From Lachnospiraceae bacterium (lineage in GTDB: Bacteria; Bacillota; Clostridia; Lachnospirales; Lachnospiraceae), in contig JAFZMO010000094.1 in assembly GCA_017551165.1 (NCBI GenBank), forward strand, positions 1 through 33,566: a DNA stretch of 33,566 nt, written 5' to 3'. This document shows, piece after piece, positions 14,977 to 23,466 of this stretch (its first letter is position 1; each line of letters opens with the position of its first letter). The position numbers were made by a program, and so were the translations under genes. The notes beneath the pieces are model-generated. The model was given only the letters and a program-made list of their open reading frames with translations, did not search any database and was not told where the DNA came from.

Positions 14977-16155
14977 TCAATGGTGGAACAACCGGATTCC
15001 GGTGAACGCCATCACCATGTCGTGGTCGTCCGCCGCCTGGATGACAAGGTCGTCGCGGATTGATCCGCCGGGCTCAGCTACATACTTCACGCCGCTTCGG
15101 AACGCGCGCTCGATGTTGTCTCCGAACGGGAAGAACGCGTCGGAACCAAGTGCAACATCGGTGTTCTTGTCAAGCCATGCGCGCTTCTCCTCAGCGGTAA
15201 ATACAGCGGGCTTCGTCATGAAGATGTTCTGCCATTTGCCCTCTGCGAGAACGTCCATGTAATCCTCGCCGATGTAGAGGTCGATCGCGTTGTCGCGGTC
15301 GGCGCGGCCGATCGTATCAAGGAACGGAAGGTTGAGAACCTGCTCGGACTGGCGCAGCCACCAGTTGTCCGCCTTCGAACCTGCGAGACGCGTGCAGTGG
15401 ATGCGGGACTGCTGTCCGGCACCGATACCGATCGCCTGACCGCCCTTGCAGTAGCATACGGAGTTGGACTGCGTGTACTTGAGGGTGATCAGGGAGATGA
15501 TCAGGTCGATCTTCGCAAGCTCGGGAAGGTCTTTGTTCTTCGTGGGAATGTTCGCGAACAGCTCGTCGTCGATCTTGAGCTCATTGCGGCCCTGCTCGAA
15601 TGTGATGCCGTACACCTGCTTGCGCTCAAGCGCCTCGGGAACGTACGACTCGTCGATCTGGATCACGTTGTAGTTGCCCTTCTTCTTGGTCTTGAGGATC
15701 TCAAGAGCCTCGGGCTCGTAGCCGGGAGCGATGACACCATCGCTCACCTCGCGCTTGATCATGTTGGCAGTGCACACATCGCACACATCGGAGAGCGCGA
15801 TGAAATCGCCGAAGGAGGACATGCGGTCCGCGCCGCGCGCACGCGCATATGCGCTCGCGAGGGGCGTGAGCTCGCCGAGATCGTCCACCCAGTAGATCTT
15901 GCGGAGCGTGTCCGTAAGCGGAAGGCCTACCGCAGCGCCCGCGGGTGACACATGCTTGAAGGATGTTGCTGCCGGAAGGCCCGTCGCCTTCTTGAGCTCC
16001 TTCACCAGCTGCCAGCCGTTAAATGCGTCCATGAAATTGATGTAGCCCGGCTTGCCGTTCAGCACTGTGATCGGCAGATCGCTTCCGTTCGCCATGAAGA
16101 TGCGGGACGGCTTCTGGTTGGGGTTACATCCGTACTTGAGTTCCAATTCGTTCAT
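14977..16155 (-). CDS. purH: Stand-alone AICAR formyltransferase (PurH transformylase domain)
   Basis: 392 aa. It transfers a formyl group from 10-formyl-THF to AICAR, the ninth step of purine synthesis. The sequence matches only the transformylase part of PurH: the catalytic Lys-His pair in [13 protein letters not shown] (Lys67, His68), the middle [17 protein letters not shown], and the C-terminal [24 protein letters not shown] and FTGIRLFHH. The IMP cyclohydrolase (MGS-like) domain of bifunctional PurH is absent; that activity is supplied by the adjacent purO-like gene 49 nt upstream. GGAAGAGGC-like purines in the 49-nt gap may serve as ribosome binding site. No terminator is evident before the array that begins right after the stop. 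Confidence 0.92.
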   Translation of the reverse strand: MNELELKYGCNPNQKPSRIFMANGSDLPITVLNGKPGYINFMDAFNGWQLVKELKKATGLPAATSFKHVSPAGAAVGLPLTDTLRKIYWVDDLGELTPLASAYARARGADRMSSFGDFIALSDVCDVCTANMIKREVSDGVIAPGYEPEALEILKTKKKGNYNVIQIDESYVPEALERKQVYGITFEQGRNELKIDDELFANIPTKNKDLPELAKIDLIISLITLKYTQSNSVCYCKGGQAIGIGAGQQSRIHCTRLAGSKADNWWLRQSEQVLNLPFLDTIGRADRDNAIDLYIGEDYMDVLAEGKWQNIFMTKPAVFTAEEKRAWLDKNTDVALGSDAFFPFGDNIERAFRSGVKYVAEPGGSIRDDLVIQAADDHDMVMAFTGIRLFHH

Positions 16156-16204
16156 TATCTTGCCTCTTTCTTCTATTCATTCGGAAAATGTTTCCGCAGG
16201 ATGA

Positions 16205-16918
16205 TCAAACGTTCTTGTTCACGATCCTCGTCTCGTATTTGCCGGTCTCGATGTCAATGAAACGCACGAACAGGGACACCTTGTTGTCCTCGTTCAGGCT
16301 GTTCCACACGAGATCGGTGAAGGAGTCGATGTCTCCCTCGATGTCGACAAGCTCAGGCTCGCCGTCAAAGCTCGGAAGCGGGTTGCCGTCACCCATGTAT
16401 GTGTGGATGAAGCGGCCTCGGCCTGCCTTCGGGTTCGTGTATGCGAACGTGAAGCGGTTGCAGCTCTCCGGATCGCCGTCGTCGCTCTTGAGGATCGACA
16501 TTGCGAAGTTGTAGTTGCCATTTTCCACATGCATGATGCCGCTGATGCGGGGCGTATAGTTCGGCGCATCGGGCTCGAACTCGCGCGTGCGGAGCGACTG
16601 CTCAAACGTCTGCTGCTTGTCCATCAGCTCGTAGATCGTGTCGGTCTGGTCGCCGTTGGTGACGATCGTCTTGTTGCCGAGCACGCGAACAGGCGCGTAG
16701 ATGATCAGGCTCGGATCCGACAGCTTCGAGGGGTCAAATGCCTGCGTGCGAATGCCTTCGCCGTCCGTGACAAACACGCGGTTGCGGCTGTTCACGCTTC
16801 GACCCATAATAAAATAGGCAGTCACGGCACTCTTTCCGTCCGTCGATCTGCCTATAACAATCCCGCGACCGGGATACGCATTGCTCTTGAGAACTTCCTG
16901 CAAGGACAACATCTTCAT
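16205..16918 (-). CDS. purO: PurO-type IMP cyclohydrolase
   Basis: Start set at 16918 (GGAGG 9 nt upstream); the frame extends 31 codons further over the promoter. 237 aa. It contains the PurO-family core near the N-terminus, AYPGRGIVIGRSTDGKSAVTA, followed by YFIMGRSVNSRNRVFV, then IYELMDKQQTFEQSLRTREFEPDAPNYTPRISG. PurO closes FAICAR to IMP, the last step of the pathway, and was first described in archaea; homologues occur in some Clostridia alongside a stand-alone transformylase, exactly as here. It forms an operon with the following purH gene and has its own promoter at 16983-17011. Family recognition is from the N-terminal motif and context. Confidence 0.85.
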   Translation of the reverse strand: MKMLSLQEVLKSNAYPGRGIVIGRSTDGKSAVTAYFIMGRSVNSRNRVFVTDGEGIRTQAFDPSKLSDPSLIIYAPVRVLGNKTIVTNGDQTDTIYELMDKQQTFEQSLRTREFEPDAPNYTPRISGIMHVENGNYNFAMSILKSDDGDPESCNRFTFAYTNPKAGRGRFIHTYMGDGNPLPSFDGEPELVDIEGDIDSFTDLVWNSLNEDNKVSLFVRFIDIETGKYETRIVNKNV

Positions 16919-16982
16919 GGGGTATTTCCTCCGTCGTAGAAACTTTCGTGCACGCGCGCGCCGGGCGCCCGCGTACGTTTTC

Positions 16983-17011
16983 ATTATAGCGAAATCCTCG
17001 GACGGAATCAA
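16983..17011 (-). promoter_or_regulatory. sigma-A promoter of purO-purH
   Basis: Minus strand TTGATT (17006-17011), 17 bp, TATAAT (16983-16988). Transcription would start near 16976. The leader of about 58 nt holds a very GC-rich stretch (CGGGCGCCCGGCGCGCGCG). Confidence 0.78.
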
Positions 17012-17024
17012 GGGCTTTGTGGCG

Positions 17025-17058
17025 AAAAAAACACGGCCGGACCACAGGGCCCGACCGT
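17025..17058 (-). terminator. Intrinsic terminator of the opp/DUF3899 operon
   Basis: ACGGCCGGACC (17033-17043) and GGCCCGACCGT (17048-17058) pair with G-U wobbles around a 4-nt loop, followed on the minus strand by GTTTTTTTC. It lies 14 nt after the DUF3899 gene. Confidence 0.87.
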
Positions 17059-17071
17059 ATCTCGATCAGTA

Positions 17072-17464
17072 TCACAAATATTCAAACCAGACAGCCGTCG
17101 CGATCGCGATCAGCACGAGCACGAGTCCCGGCAACATCACCACCAGAAACGACCGCGTGCGTGTGCCGCGCTTTCTCTCGCGGTACTCCGCGTAGGTCTC
17201 CTTCGGGTCCGACAGCTTGACGTGGAACAATGTCTTGACGCCGTAGGCGATCATGTCAAACATTCCCTCGCCGGACGCCCACATCAACACGCCGGAGCCA
17301 AACATCAGCGCGCCGACGACAAAGCACGCGTCCGAAACCTCTTTCACGCGGTCCTGCGCGGTGCAGCCGGCGGCCAGTCCGCCGCTTCCGCAGAATACGG
17401 AAAATGCGATGACCAGCGCGACGCCCATGGAAATCCCGTATCGTACGAGCGTTTTCTTCTTCAT
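17072..17464 (-). CDS. DUF3899-like small membrane protein
   Basis: 130 aa with three hydrophobic segments (about 8-34, 46-66 and 107-127). The middle carries the family pattern: GMFDMIAYGVKTLF then DPKETYAEYRERKRGTR. Function of the family is unknown. It starts 7 nt after the oppF stop with a GGAG inside the oppF end, so it is translated from the opp mRNA as the last gene before the terminator. This placement makes a supporting role in the permease plausible, but chance clustering cannot be excluded. Confidence 0.75.
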   Translation of the reverse strand: MKKKTLVRYGISMGVALVIAFSVFCGSGGLAAGCTAQDRVKEVSDACFVVGALMFGSGVLMWASGEGMFDMIAYGVKTLFHVKLSDPKETYAEYRERKRGTRTRSFLVVMLPGLVLVLIAIATAVWFEYL

Positions 17465-17471
17465 GCGGCAA

Positions 17472-18695
17472 TCACTCCATGACCTGCTTCTTGTAAGCCT
17501 CGAACTCCTTCAGCGTGCAGCGGACGAAATGGCCCGGGCACACCTCGCGAAGCTCCGGCTCCTCGTCGGTCTTCTCGTGATCCAGCAACGGGTTGTAGCG
17601 GATCCGGACACGGTTCTTCTCGGTGTCGGGGTCCGGAAGCGGAATGGCCGACAGGAGAGACCTGGTGTACGGATGGAGCGGGTGGCGGAACAACTCGTCG
17701 GAGTCCGTCATCTCCACCAGGTTACCGAAGTACATAACGCCGATGCGGTCCGAGAAATACTTGACGACCGAAAGGTCATGCGCGATAAACAGGATCGTCA
17801 TGCCCATCGTCTCGCGGAGCTCGTTCAGCAGGTTGATGACCTGCGCACGGATCGACACGTCGAGCGCGGAGATCGGCTCGTCGGCGATGATCAGCTTCGG
17901 CTTCATAACAACGGAACGGGCGATACCGATACGCTGTCTCTGTCCGCCGGAGAACTCGTGCGGGTACCGGTCTGCGTGCTCATGCACAAGGCCTACCGTG
18001 TCGAGCATCTCGTACACCTGATCCTGCAGGTATTTCTTGTCCCTGATACCCTGGATGATCAGACCTTCGGAAATGATCTCACGGACCGTCATACGAGGGT
18101 CAAGAGACGCCACCGGGTCCTGATAGATCATCTGGATCTGTGTCACAAGCTTCTTGTGCGCGGCGATGCGGAGCTCTCTGCTCATCTCGCGCTTCAGTTC
18201 CGCAGCCTTCTTCGGATCCTCGGTCTCGGCGATCTTCGCCTCGTACTCCTCCGTGATGCGCTTCTTCTCTTCTGCGCGGAACACATCGTCGCAATGCTTG
18301 TGGTCGTATTTTGCCTTGCGGATCTCTTCGTTCAGCTCAGCGATGCGCTTGTCGCACTCTGCGATCATCTCCGCCGCCTTGCCGTCGTTTCCGTTCTTCA
18401 GCTCGCGCTTCTTCTTGCGCAGCTCCTTGATCTCGTCCTTGTAGGATCCGATGCCCGCAACGATGCGCTTACCGTCGAAGTACACGCTTCCGGAGGTCGC
18501 ATCGTACAGCTTGATGATGGTACGTCCGGTCGTCGTCTTACCGCAGCCGGACTCACCTACCAGGCCGAACACCTCACCCTTGCGAACCTCGAACGAAACG
18601 TCGTTGACGGCCTTCTTCTGGAAAGCACCGCGGCCGAAATACATGGAAAGGTGGTCTACCTTGAGCAATACGTCATCGCGTTTTTCATCACTCAT
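17472..18695 (-). CDS. oppF: Oligopeptide ABC transporter ATPase OppF with coiled-coil insertion
   Basis: ATG at 18693-18695 is preferred (AGAGG 8 nt upstream) over an in-frame GTG at 18704. It overlaps the oppD stop by 8 nt, implying translational coupling. 407 aa against the usual 310-330. Walker A GESGCGKTT is at 47-55, Q-loop YQDPVASLDP at 191-200, then FSGGQRQRIGIARS, LIIADEPISALD and the H-loop FIAHDLSVVKYF. The C-terminal EVCPGHFVRC is the OppF/DppF hallmark. About 90 extra residues (roughly 86-182), very rich in Lys/Glu/Ala, are inserted between Walker A and the Q-loop and look like an antiparallel coiled coil. It would hydrolyse ATP with OppD to drive peptide import. Confidence 0.93.
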   Translation of the reverse strand: MSDEKRDDVLLKVDHLSMYFGRGAFQKKAVNDVSFEVRKGEVFGLVGESGCGKTTTGRTIIKLYDATSGSVYFDGKRIVAGIGSYKDEIKELRKKKRELKNGNDGKAAEMIAECDKRIAELNEEIRKAKYDHKHCDDVFRAEEKKRITEEYEAKIAETEDPKKAAELKREMSRELRIAAHKKLVTQIQMIYQDPVASLDPRMTVREIISEGLIIQGIRDKKYLQDQVYEMLDTVGLVHEHADRYPHEFSGGQRQRIGIARSVVMKPKLIIADEPISALDVSIRAQVINLLNELRETMGMTILFIAHDLSVVKYFSDRIGVMYFGNLVEMTDSDELFRHPLHPYTRSLLSAIPLPDPDTEKNRVRIRYNPLLDHEKTDEEPELREVCPGHFVRCTLKEFEAYKKQVME

Positions 18696-20832
18696 CGCTC
18701 TCACCTCTCTTTTCCTTCATCTTGGCGATTCGCTCCATAACAATCTTGGGCGGATCCACCTTCGGAGCGTTCGGATGCAACAGCCAGGTCGCCGCATAGT
18801 GCGAATCGCTGATCTGGAACATCGGCGGCTGCTCCTCAAAATCAATCTCCAGGGCATACTTGTTGCGGTCTGCAAATGCGTCGCCCTTCGGAGGGTAGAT
18901 CATGTTCGGAGGCGTTCCCGGGATCGACTCGAGTTTCGCCTTCGTATCCAGGTCCGGAACGGAGGACAACAACGCCCACGTGTACGGATGAGCCGGGCTG
19001 TAGAACACATCCCGCGCCGTGCCGTACTCGACGATCTTGCCGGCGTACATAACCGCGATGCGGTCTGCCATGTTGGCCACAACGCCGAGGTCGTGTGTGA
19101 TGAAGATGACGGACAGCTTCCGCTCTTCCTTGAGGTTGTTGATCAGCTCCAGGATCTGTGCCTGGATGGTAACGTCAAGAGCCGTAGTAGGCTCATCGCA
19201 GATCAATACGTCCGGGTTGGCCGTGAGCGCGATCGCGATAACGATACGCTGGCGCATACCGCCGGAGAACTCGAACGGATACTGGCGGTAGCGTCTTCTC
19301 GGATTGTCGATACCGACGCTCTCCATCAGCTTGATCGCGCGCTCGCGCGCAACCGCGTTCGTGATGCGGTACGAAGCTCTCTGCTCGGTCTCCTTCATGA
19401 AGTCCACAAGCTGGACCGTGCGTGCATCGACATCCACGTTCTTGCTCTCCGCAAGCTGTGCCTCAAGGTGATCCGTGATCTCCGTGACGGCGTCTTCCAT
19501 ATCTCTGCGCAGAGCATCGACATCCACGAGACCGGCCGGGATCACCGACCACTCGGGCTGCTTGCCCTTCGCACACAGCGCGTCGTATTTCTTCTTTTGC
19601 TTCGCGTAGCGGACCGTTTCCTTCTCGTTGTTCTCGATACCGCTGTAGTACTTCTCGATCGCGTAATCGATGGAGGATCCGAAGGTGTGCGTGATACTGT
19701 CCTTCTCCACCTCCAGCGGGTTGATACATTTTTCGACAACGGGCTTCAGGCGCTTGGCCGCTGCGGTAACGTCCTCCCGCTTCGGCTCTCCCGTGAACAC
19801 CGGGCGCTCCTTCTTCAGCTGCTCGACTGCAGCCGTTCGGTTTGCGTCGGTCTCCTCGATGGACTTGACCACGCCCTGCTTCACCTTATCCAGAAACTCG
19901 AACAGGAATGCTCTGTCAGCTTCCTTGTGTGTCAGCTCGTTGAGCGCTTCCACGCTCTCCGTCTTCGGGATCTCATTCCGCACGAACGTCTGATAGCAGG
20001 CGAGCGTGAACGTGTTCGGCATCGTAAATGCGATCGCCTCGTCCGCGATCTCCTTGATCGTCTTCACCGTCTCGGTCAGCTTGTCGCGGTTGCCGGACTT
20101 CGCAGCCTCCTTGCGCAGGCCGCTCAGCGCGTTCGCAGCGCGCAGCATCTCGTCCGCACGCTCGTGTACGACAAACCGGCTGATCGAGCCCTTGGCCGCA
20201 TGGATCAGGCCGCTCATGTCAGCGGAAGCAACGATCTCGCGGCTGTTCTCAAGCTGAACCAAAATGTTCTCCGCGCGGGCGCTGGCTTCCTTCGCCAGCT
20301 CAAGCGTATCGGTGTACTCACTCTCGAGCGCCGTATGCTTCTTCTCCATCTCGCGGAACCGGTTGATATATGTTCCGGCGTCATCCACGCCGGCCGCCTC
20401 CATCTTGCTCTTCATTGCCTTGAGCATGGTGTCGGCGTCCTTCTTGCTCTCCTTGCGGGCCGTCTTGTTCTTGAGGATCATCGCCTCCGTCAGCTGCTTG
20501 CCGATCCGCATGATCGGGTTCAGGCTGGACAGCGGATCCTGGAATACCATGGCGATCTTGTCGCCGCGGATCTCGTGGAACTCCTCCTCACTGATCTTGA
20601 GAAGGTCCTTGTCCCCGTAGAGGATCTTACCATTTTCCACAATGGCGTTGCCGGCGGAAATGCCCATGATCGCCTTGCTGGTCACGGACTTGCCGGAGCC
20701 GGACTCGCCTACGATGGCGAGCGTCTCGCCCTTGTACAGGTCAAAGCTGATGTCTCGCACCGCCTGCACCTTACCGTTGGAGGTTCGGAAGGAGATGCGC
20801 AGGTTTTTTACGCTGATTTTCTTTTCTGCCAT
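18688..20832 (-). CDS. oppD: Oligopeptide ABC transporter ATPase OppD with a very large helical insertion
   Basis: 714 aa, about twice the usual 330-350. Walker A GESGSGKS is at 42-49, Q-loop VFQDPLSSLNP at 96-106, signature FSGGMRQR at 522-529, Walker B VLICDEP at 542-548, and the H-loop is FITHDLGVVANMADR. In ordinary OppD the Q-loop and signature are about 70 residues apart; here they are 425 apart. The extra block of about 355 residues (roughly 125-495) is highly charged and mostly helical and lies within the helical subdomain. The rest is fully OppD-like, including the C-terminal part with HPYTWALLSSVPDL, so the ATPase should be active. Start: ATG overlaps the oppC stop as TAATG, with GAGGAG upstream. 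No frameshift or foreign stop is seen in the insertion. Confidence 0.93.
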   Translation of the reverse strand: MAEKKISVKNLRISFRTSNGKVQAVRDISFDLYKGETLAIVGESGSGKSVTSKAIMGISAGNAIVENGKILYGDKDLLKISEEEFHEIRGDKIAMVFQDPLSSLNPIMRIGKQLTEAMILKNKTARKESKKDADTMLKAMKSKMEAAGVDDAGTYINRFREMEKKHTALESEYTDTLELAKEASARAENILVQLENSREIVASADMSGLIHAAKGSISRFVVHERADEMLRAANALSGLRKEAAKSGNRDKLTETVKTIKEIADEAIAFTMPNTFTLACYQTFVRNEIPKTESVEALNELTHKEADRAFLFEFLDKVKQGVVKSIEETDANRTAAVEQLKKERPVFTGEPKREDVTAAAKRLKPVVEKCINPLEVEKDSITHTFGSSIDYAIEKYYSGIENNEKETVRYAKQKKKYDALCAKGKQPEWSVIPAGLVDVDALRRDMEDAVTEITDHLEAQLAESKNVDVDARTVQLVDFMKETEQRASYRITNAVARERAIKLMESVGIDNPRRRYRQYPFEFSGGMRQRIVIAIALTANPDVLICDEPTTALDVTIQAQILELINNLKEERKLSVIFITHDLGVVANMADRIAVMYAGKIVEYGTARDVFYSPAHPYTWALLSSVPDLDTKAKLESIPGTPPNMIYPPKGDAFADRNKYALEIDFEEQPPMFQISDSHYAATWLLHPNAPKVDPPKIVMERIAKMKEKRGESDE

Positions 20833-22373
20833 TATTCATCCGCTCCTCTCAACGAAGGATTAAACGCATCCCGGAGTCCGTTGCCGAACAGGTTAAACGC
20901 GATCATCAACAGGGAGATGAAGATCGCCGGGAACAACAGGATGTGCGGGTTGGTCGACATGTACGTCTGTCCGTGTGACAGAAGCGTACCGACCGAGGTG
21001 CGCCCTGACGTCTCCAGGTTAACGATGCCGAGGTATGTCAGCATCGACTCACTGTACAGACATCCCGGGATGATCAATACGGTACTTGTGATGATCGTAC
21101 CGATCGCGTTCGGGAAAATGTGACGGAAGATCAGGCGCTTGTCGCTCGCACCGAGCGTTCTCGCAGCCAGCACGTACTCCTGATTCTTGAATCGGTAGAA
21201 CTGGGTACGGACGCGGTACGCGATGCCGATCCATCCGGTCATGACGAACGCGAACAACAGGGACGGGATCGGTCCCACCTTCTTCGCCAGATGCATCTGG
21301 AACAGCGATGCAACTACAATGAACGGGATATCACCGATGATCTCGGAGATACGCTCCAGGATAAGGTCGATCGCTCCGCCGTAGTAACCTTCCACGGCGC
21401 CGTAGACCACGCCGATGATCAGGTTCAATACCGATACGGCGATCGCGAACAGGATCGAGAGTCTCGCACCGTGTGCAAGGCAGACGAAGATATCCTGGCC
21501 GTGCTGGTTCGTTCCGAACACGTGGTTCGCATAGTAACCGTGCAGATAGTTGTAGTATTCCTTGTACAACACACGAACATGATAACCGGTCTGGTTCTTC
21601 ACCGCGTACACGTAGTACTGACCGTTGTCACCGTCGCCCGCCGCGTTGATGCGCAGCGAATCGTACTGTCCGTAGTTGATATTTTTCTTCTTCAGATAGT
21701 TGGCAACATAGATCGGATGACCTTCCGCGTCGTGATCCTTCGCCTCACCCGAGGTTGTCTCGCTCTCGTCGGCGAGCTCATACCACAGGTTCGCTCCGTT
21801 GGAAACCGCCACGAAGTCGGTCTTGTAGTTCGCCGGCATCGGGTAAATGACCTGGATACCGGTGTCATTCTGGTACTTCTTCAGCGCATCGTACTCCTCC
21901 TGAACGAGGTCGGCGTAGGTAAAACCGACCACCTCATAGGAATCGATGTACAACTGATAGATCGTGTTGCCTGTGTTGGGATCCACTTCGCTTCCGCGCA
22001 CTTCACGGATCGCGCTGGTCCCGTACTCGAAGCCGATGGCTCCGTAGTAGTCGTATCCCGCCTGGGACTCCTGCTGGTTCATGCAGCCGTCCCATCCGAG
22101 CCATGAGAATACCTTGCTGCGCGGACGCAGGAATTTGTAGTAACCGTCGCGGTCCGAAACCTTATAGTGGGACACGAGCGGTACGATCATGGCATACAGG
22201 AACAAAATAATGATAATGATGGCAGCTGCCACGGAAGACTTATTCTTCTTAAAGCGGCGCCATGCATCACGGAAATAACCGACAGGCTTGGTGTCAAGCT
22301 TCTTGTCGGCGATCTTCCCCTCTCTCCGGGCAAAAACGAATTTATCCTTCGGCAAATTGTTATAATCCATCAT
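20832..22373 (-). CDS. oppC: Oligopeptide ABC transporter permease OppC with extracytoplasmic insertion
   Basis: 513 aa against the usual 300-340. An N-terminal cytosolic segment with RRFKKNKSSVAAAI leads into helix 1 (about 48-69). About 200 residues then follow before the conserved HVFGTNQHGQDIFV segment that precedes helix 2. By topology this insertion is outside the membrane; it is Tyr/Asp/Asn-rich and could touch the substrate-binding protein. The remaining core has five helices and the EAA coupling loop (EYVLAARTLGASDKRLIFRHIFPNA). The gene begins 1 nt after the oppB stop (TGATATG) with GGGGGC as ribosome binding site. Confidence 0.93.
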   Translation of the reverse strand: MMDYNNLPKDKFVFARREGKIADKKLDTKPVGYFRDAWRRFKKNKSSVAAAIIIIILFLYAMIVPLVSHYKVSDRDGYYKFLRPRSKVFSWLGWDGCMNQQESQAGYDYYGAIGFEYGTSAIREVRGSEVDPNTGNTIYQLYIDSYEVVGFTYADLVQEEYDALKKYQNDTGIQVIYPMPANYKTDFVAVSNGANLWYELADESETTSGEAKDHDAEGHPIYVANYLKKKNINYGQYDSLRINAAGDGDNGQYYVYAVKNQTGYHVRVLYKEYYNYLHGYYANHVFGTNQHGQDIFVCLAHGARLSILFAIAVSVLNLIIGVVYGAVEGYYGGAIDLILERISEIIGDIPFIVVASLFQMHLAKKVGPIPSLLFAFVMTGWIGIAYRVRTQFYRFKNQEYVLAARTLGASDKRLIFRHIFPNAIGTIITSTVLIIPGCLYSESMLTYLGIVNLETSGRTSVGTLLSHGQTYMSTNPHILLFPAIFISLLMIAFNLFGNGLRDAFNPSLRGADE

Positions 22374-22374
22374 A

Positions 22375-23361
22375 TCACTTTGCCCCCATCTTAATTCTCG
22401 GATCGATAAATCCGTAACTGAGGTCGATCACGAGGTTCGCGACCAGACCGATCAACGTGTAGAAGAACGACAGTGCCATGAAGAAGTTGTAGTCACGCAG
22501 TCCGATGGAGGTGATGTACAACTTGCCGATGCCGGGGATGGAGAAAATACCCTCGATGATCAGCGAGCCTCCCAGGATACCGATGAATTCACCGAGGATC
22601 ATCGGGAGGATCGGAACCATGGCATTGCGCATTGCGTGGCGGGTGATGGCCTGATTTTTCGTAAGACCCTTCGTACGCGCCAGCAACAGGTAATCGCCCG
22701 TCAGCACCTCGGAAAGCTCCGCACGCGTAAAGCGGCACAGGCTTGCGATGGTACCGAAGGCAAGCGAAACGATAGCCGGGAACATCGACTTGAACATGAC
22801 CCAGCTGAAGAAACCGGCCGTCTCACGGGAGGCGACGGTCAGAGAGAACCATCCGAACTTATAGCACAGGAAATACTGCACGAGGAACGCGTACACGTAA
22901 CTCGGCACGGAAACGACAAGCATGACGGCCGTTGAGACCACGTGATCCTGCCATTTGTTTTTTCGCAGCGCAGCATAGATTCCCAACATCAGACCGATGG
23001 GAATCGCGATCAGGATTGAATAGAGATTGACAACAACCGTGTACGGAAGCTTTTCCTTCAAAACATCAAACACGGGCTGGCTGATGTACATCTGCTCGCC
23101 GATACCGAAATCGGGATTCCAGCCGAAGCTGCCATCCACGTTTTTGAAGTTGAAAATATTCTTCCAGTAGATTGCATACTGCGTCATGATTGGCTTGTTA
23201 TAGCCCATCTGCTCGCGCTTCTGCTCGACCAACTGCGCGTCACGCCCCTGTGCCTTGATGTTCGGGAGCGGAAGCTTTTTGATCAGAACGAAGCACATGG
23301 TCGCGATGATGAAGAACACCACGAACATAAGCAGGATTCGCTTGATTACATACTTGAACAT
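22375..23361 (-). CDS. oppB: Oligopeptide ABC transporter permease OppB
   Basis: 328 aa, normal length. The first helix (MFKYVIKRILLMFVVFFIIA) is typical, followed by an extracytoplasmic loop of about 75 residues, then five more helices. The EAA loop reads DYLLLARTKGLTKNQAITRHAMRNAM. The C-terminus ends in SYGFIDPRIKMG, the usual DPR motif. It pairs with OppC to form the channel. It lies 105 nt after oppA, with a strong hairpin between, and directly precedes oppC. Confidence 0.95.
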   Translation of the reverse strand: MFKYVIKRILLMFVVFFIIATMCFVLIKKLPLPNIKAQGRDAQLVEQKREQMGYNKPIMTQYAIYWKNIFNFKNVDGSFGWNPDFGIGEQMYISQPVFDVLKEKLPYTVVVNLYSILIAIPIGLMLGIYAALRKNKWQDHVVSTAVMLVVSVPSYVYAFLVQYFLCYKFGWFSLTVASRETAGFFSWVMFKSMFPAIVSLAFGTIASLCRFTRAELSEVLTGDYLLLARTKGLTKNQAITRHAMRNAMVPILPMILGEFIGILGGSLIIEGIFSIPGIGKLYITSIGLRDYNFFMALSFFYTLIGLVANLVIDLSYGFIDPRIKMGAK

Positions 23362-23398
23362 ACCGTTTTTTCCTTCCGGTTCTTTCTACATGGAAACA

Positions 23399-23429
23399 CA
23401 CAATCACGGGCAAAGCGCCCGTGATTGTG
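23399..23429 (-). terminator. Hairpin between oppA and oppB (attenuator or mRNA stabiliser)
   Basis: CACAATCACGGGC (23399-23411) and GCCCGTGATTGTG (23417-23429) form a perfect 13-bp stem with a 5-nt loop and no proper T-tract. Such hairpins after the binding-protein gene often keep its mRNA more abundant than the permease part. Confidence 0.72.
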
Positions 23430-23466
23430 CATAATCCGTAAATATCCAGCTTAAGACTGTTGTTTA

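Noticed and set aside
18451..21123. 890-codon open frame on the plus strand
   Set aside because: It runs antisense to oppD/oppF, whose motifs are clear, and its translation is Arg/His/Leu/Val-rich without domains. Long antisense frames are a by-product of the codon usage.
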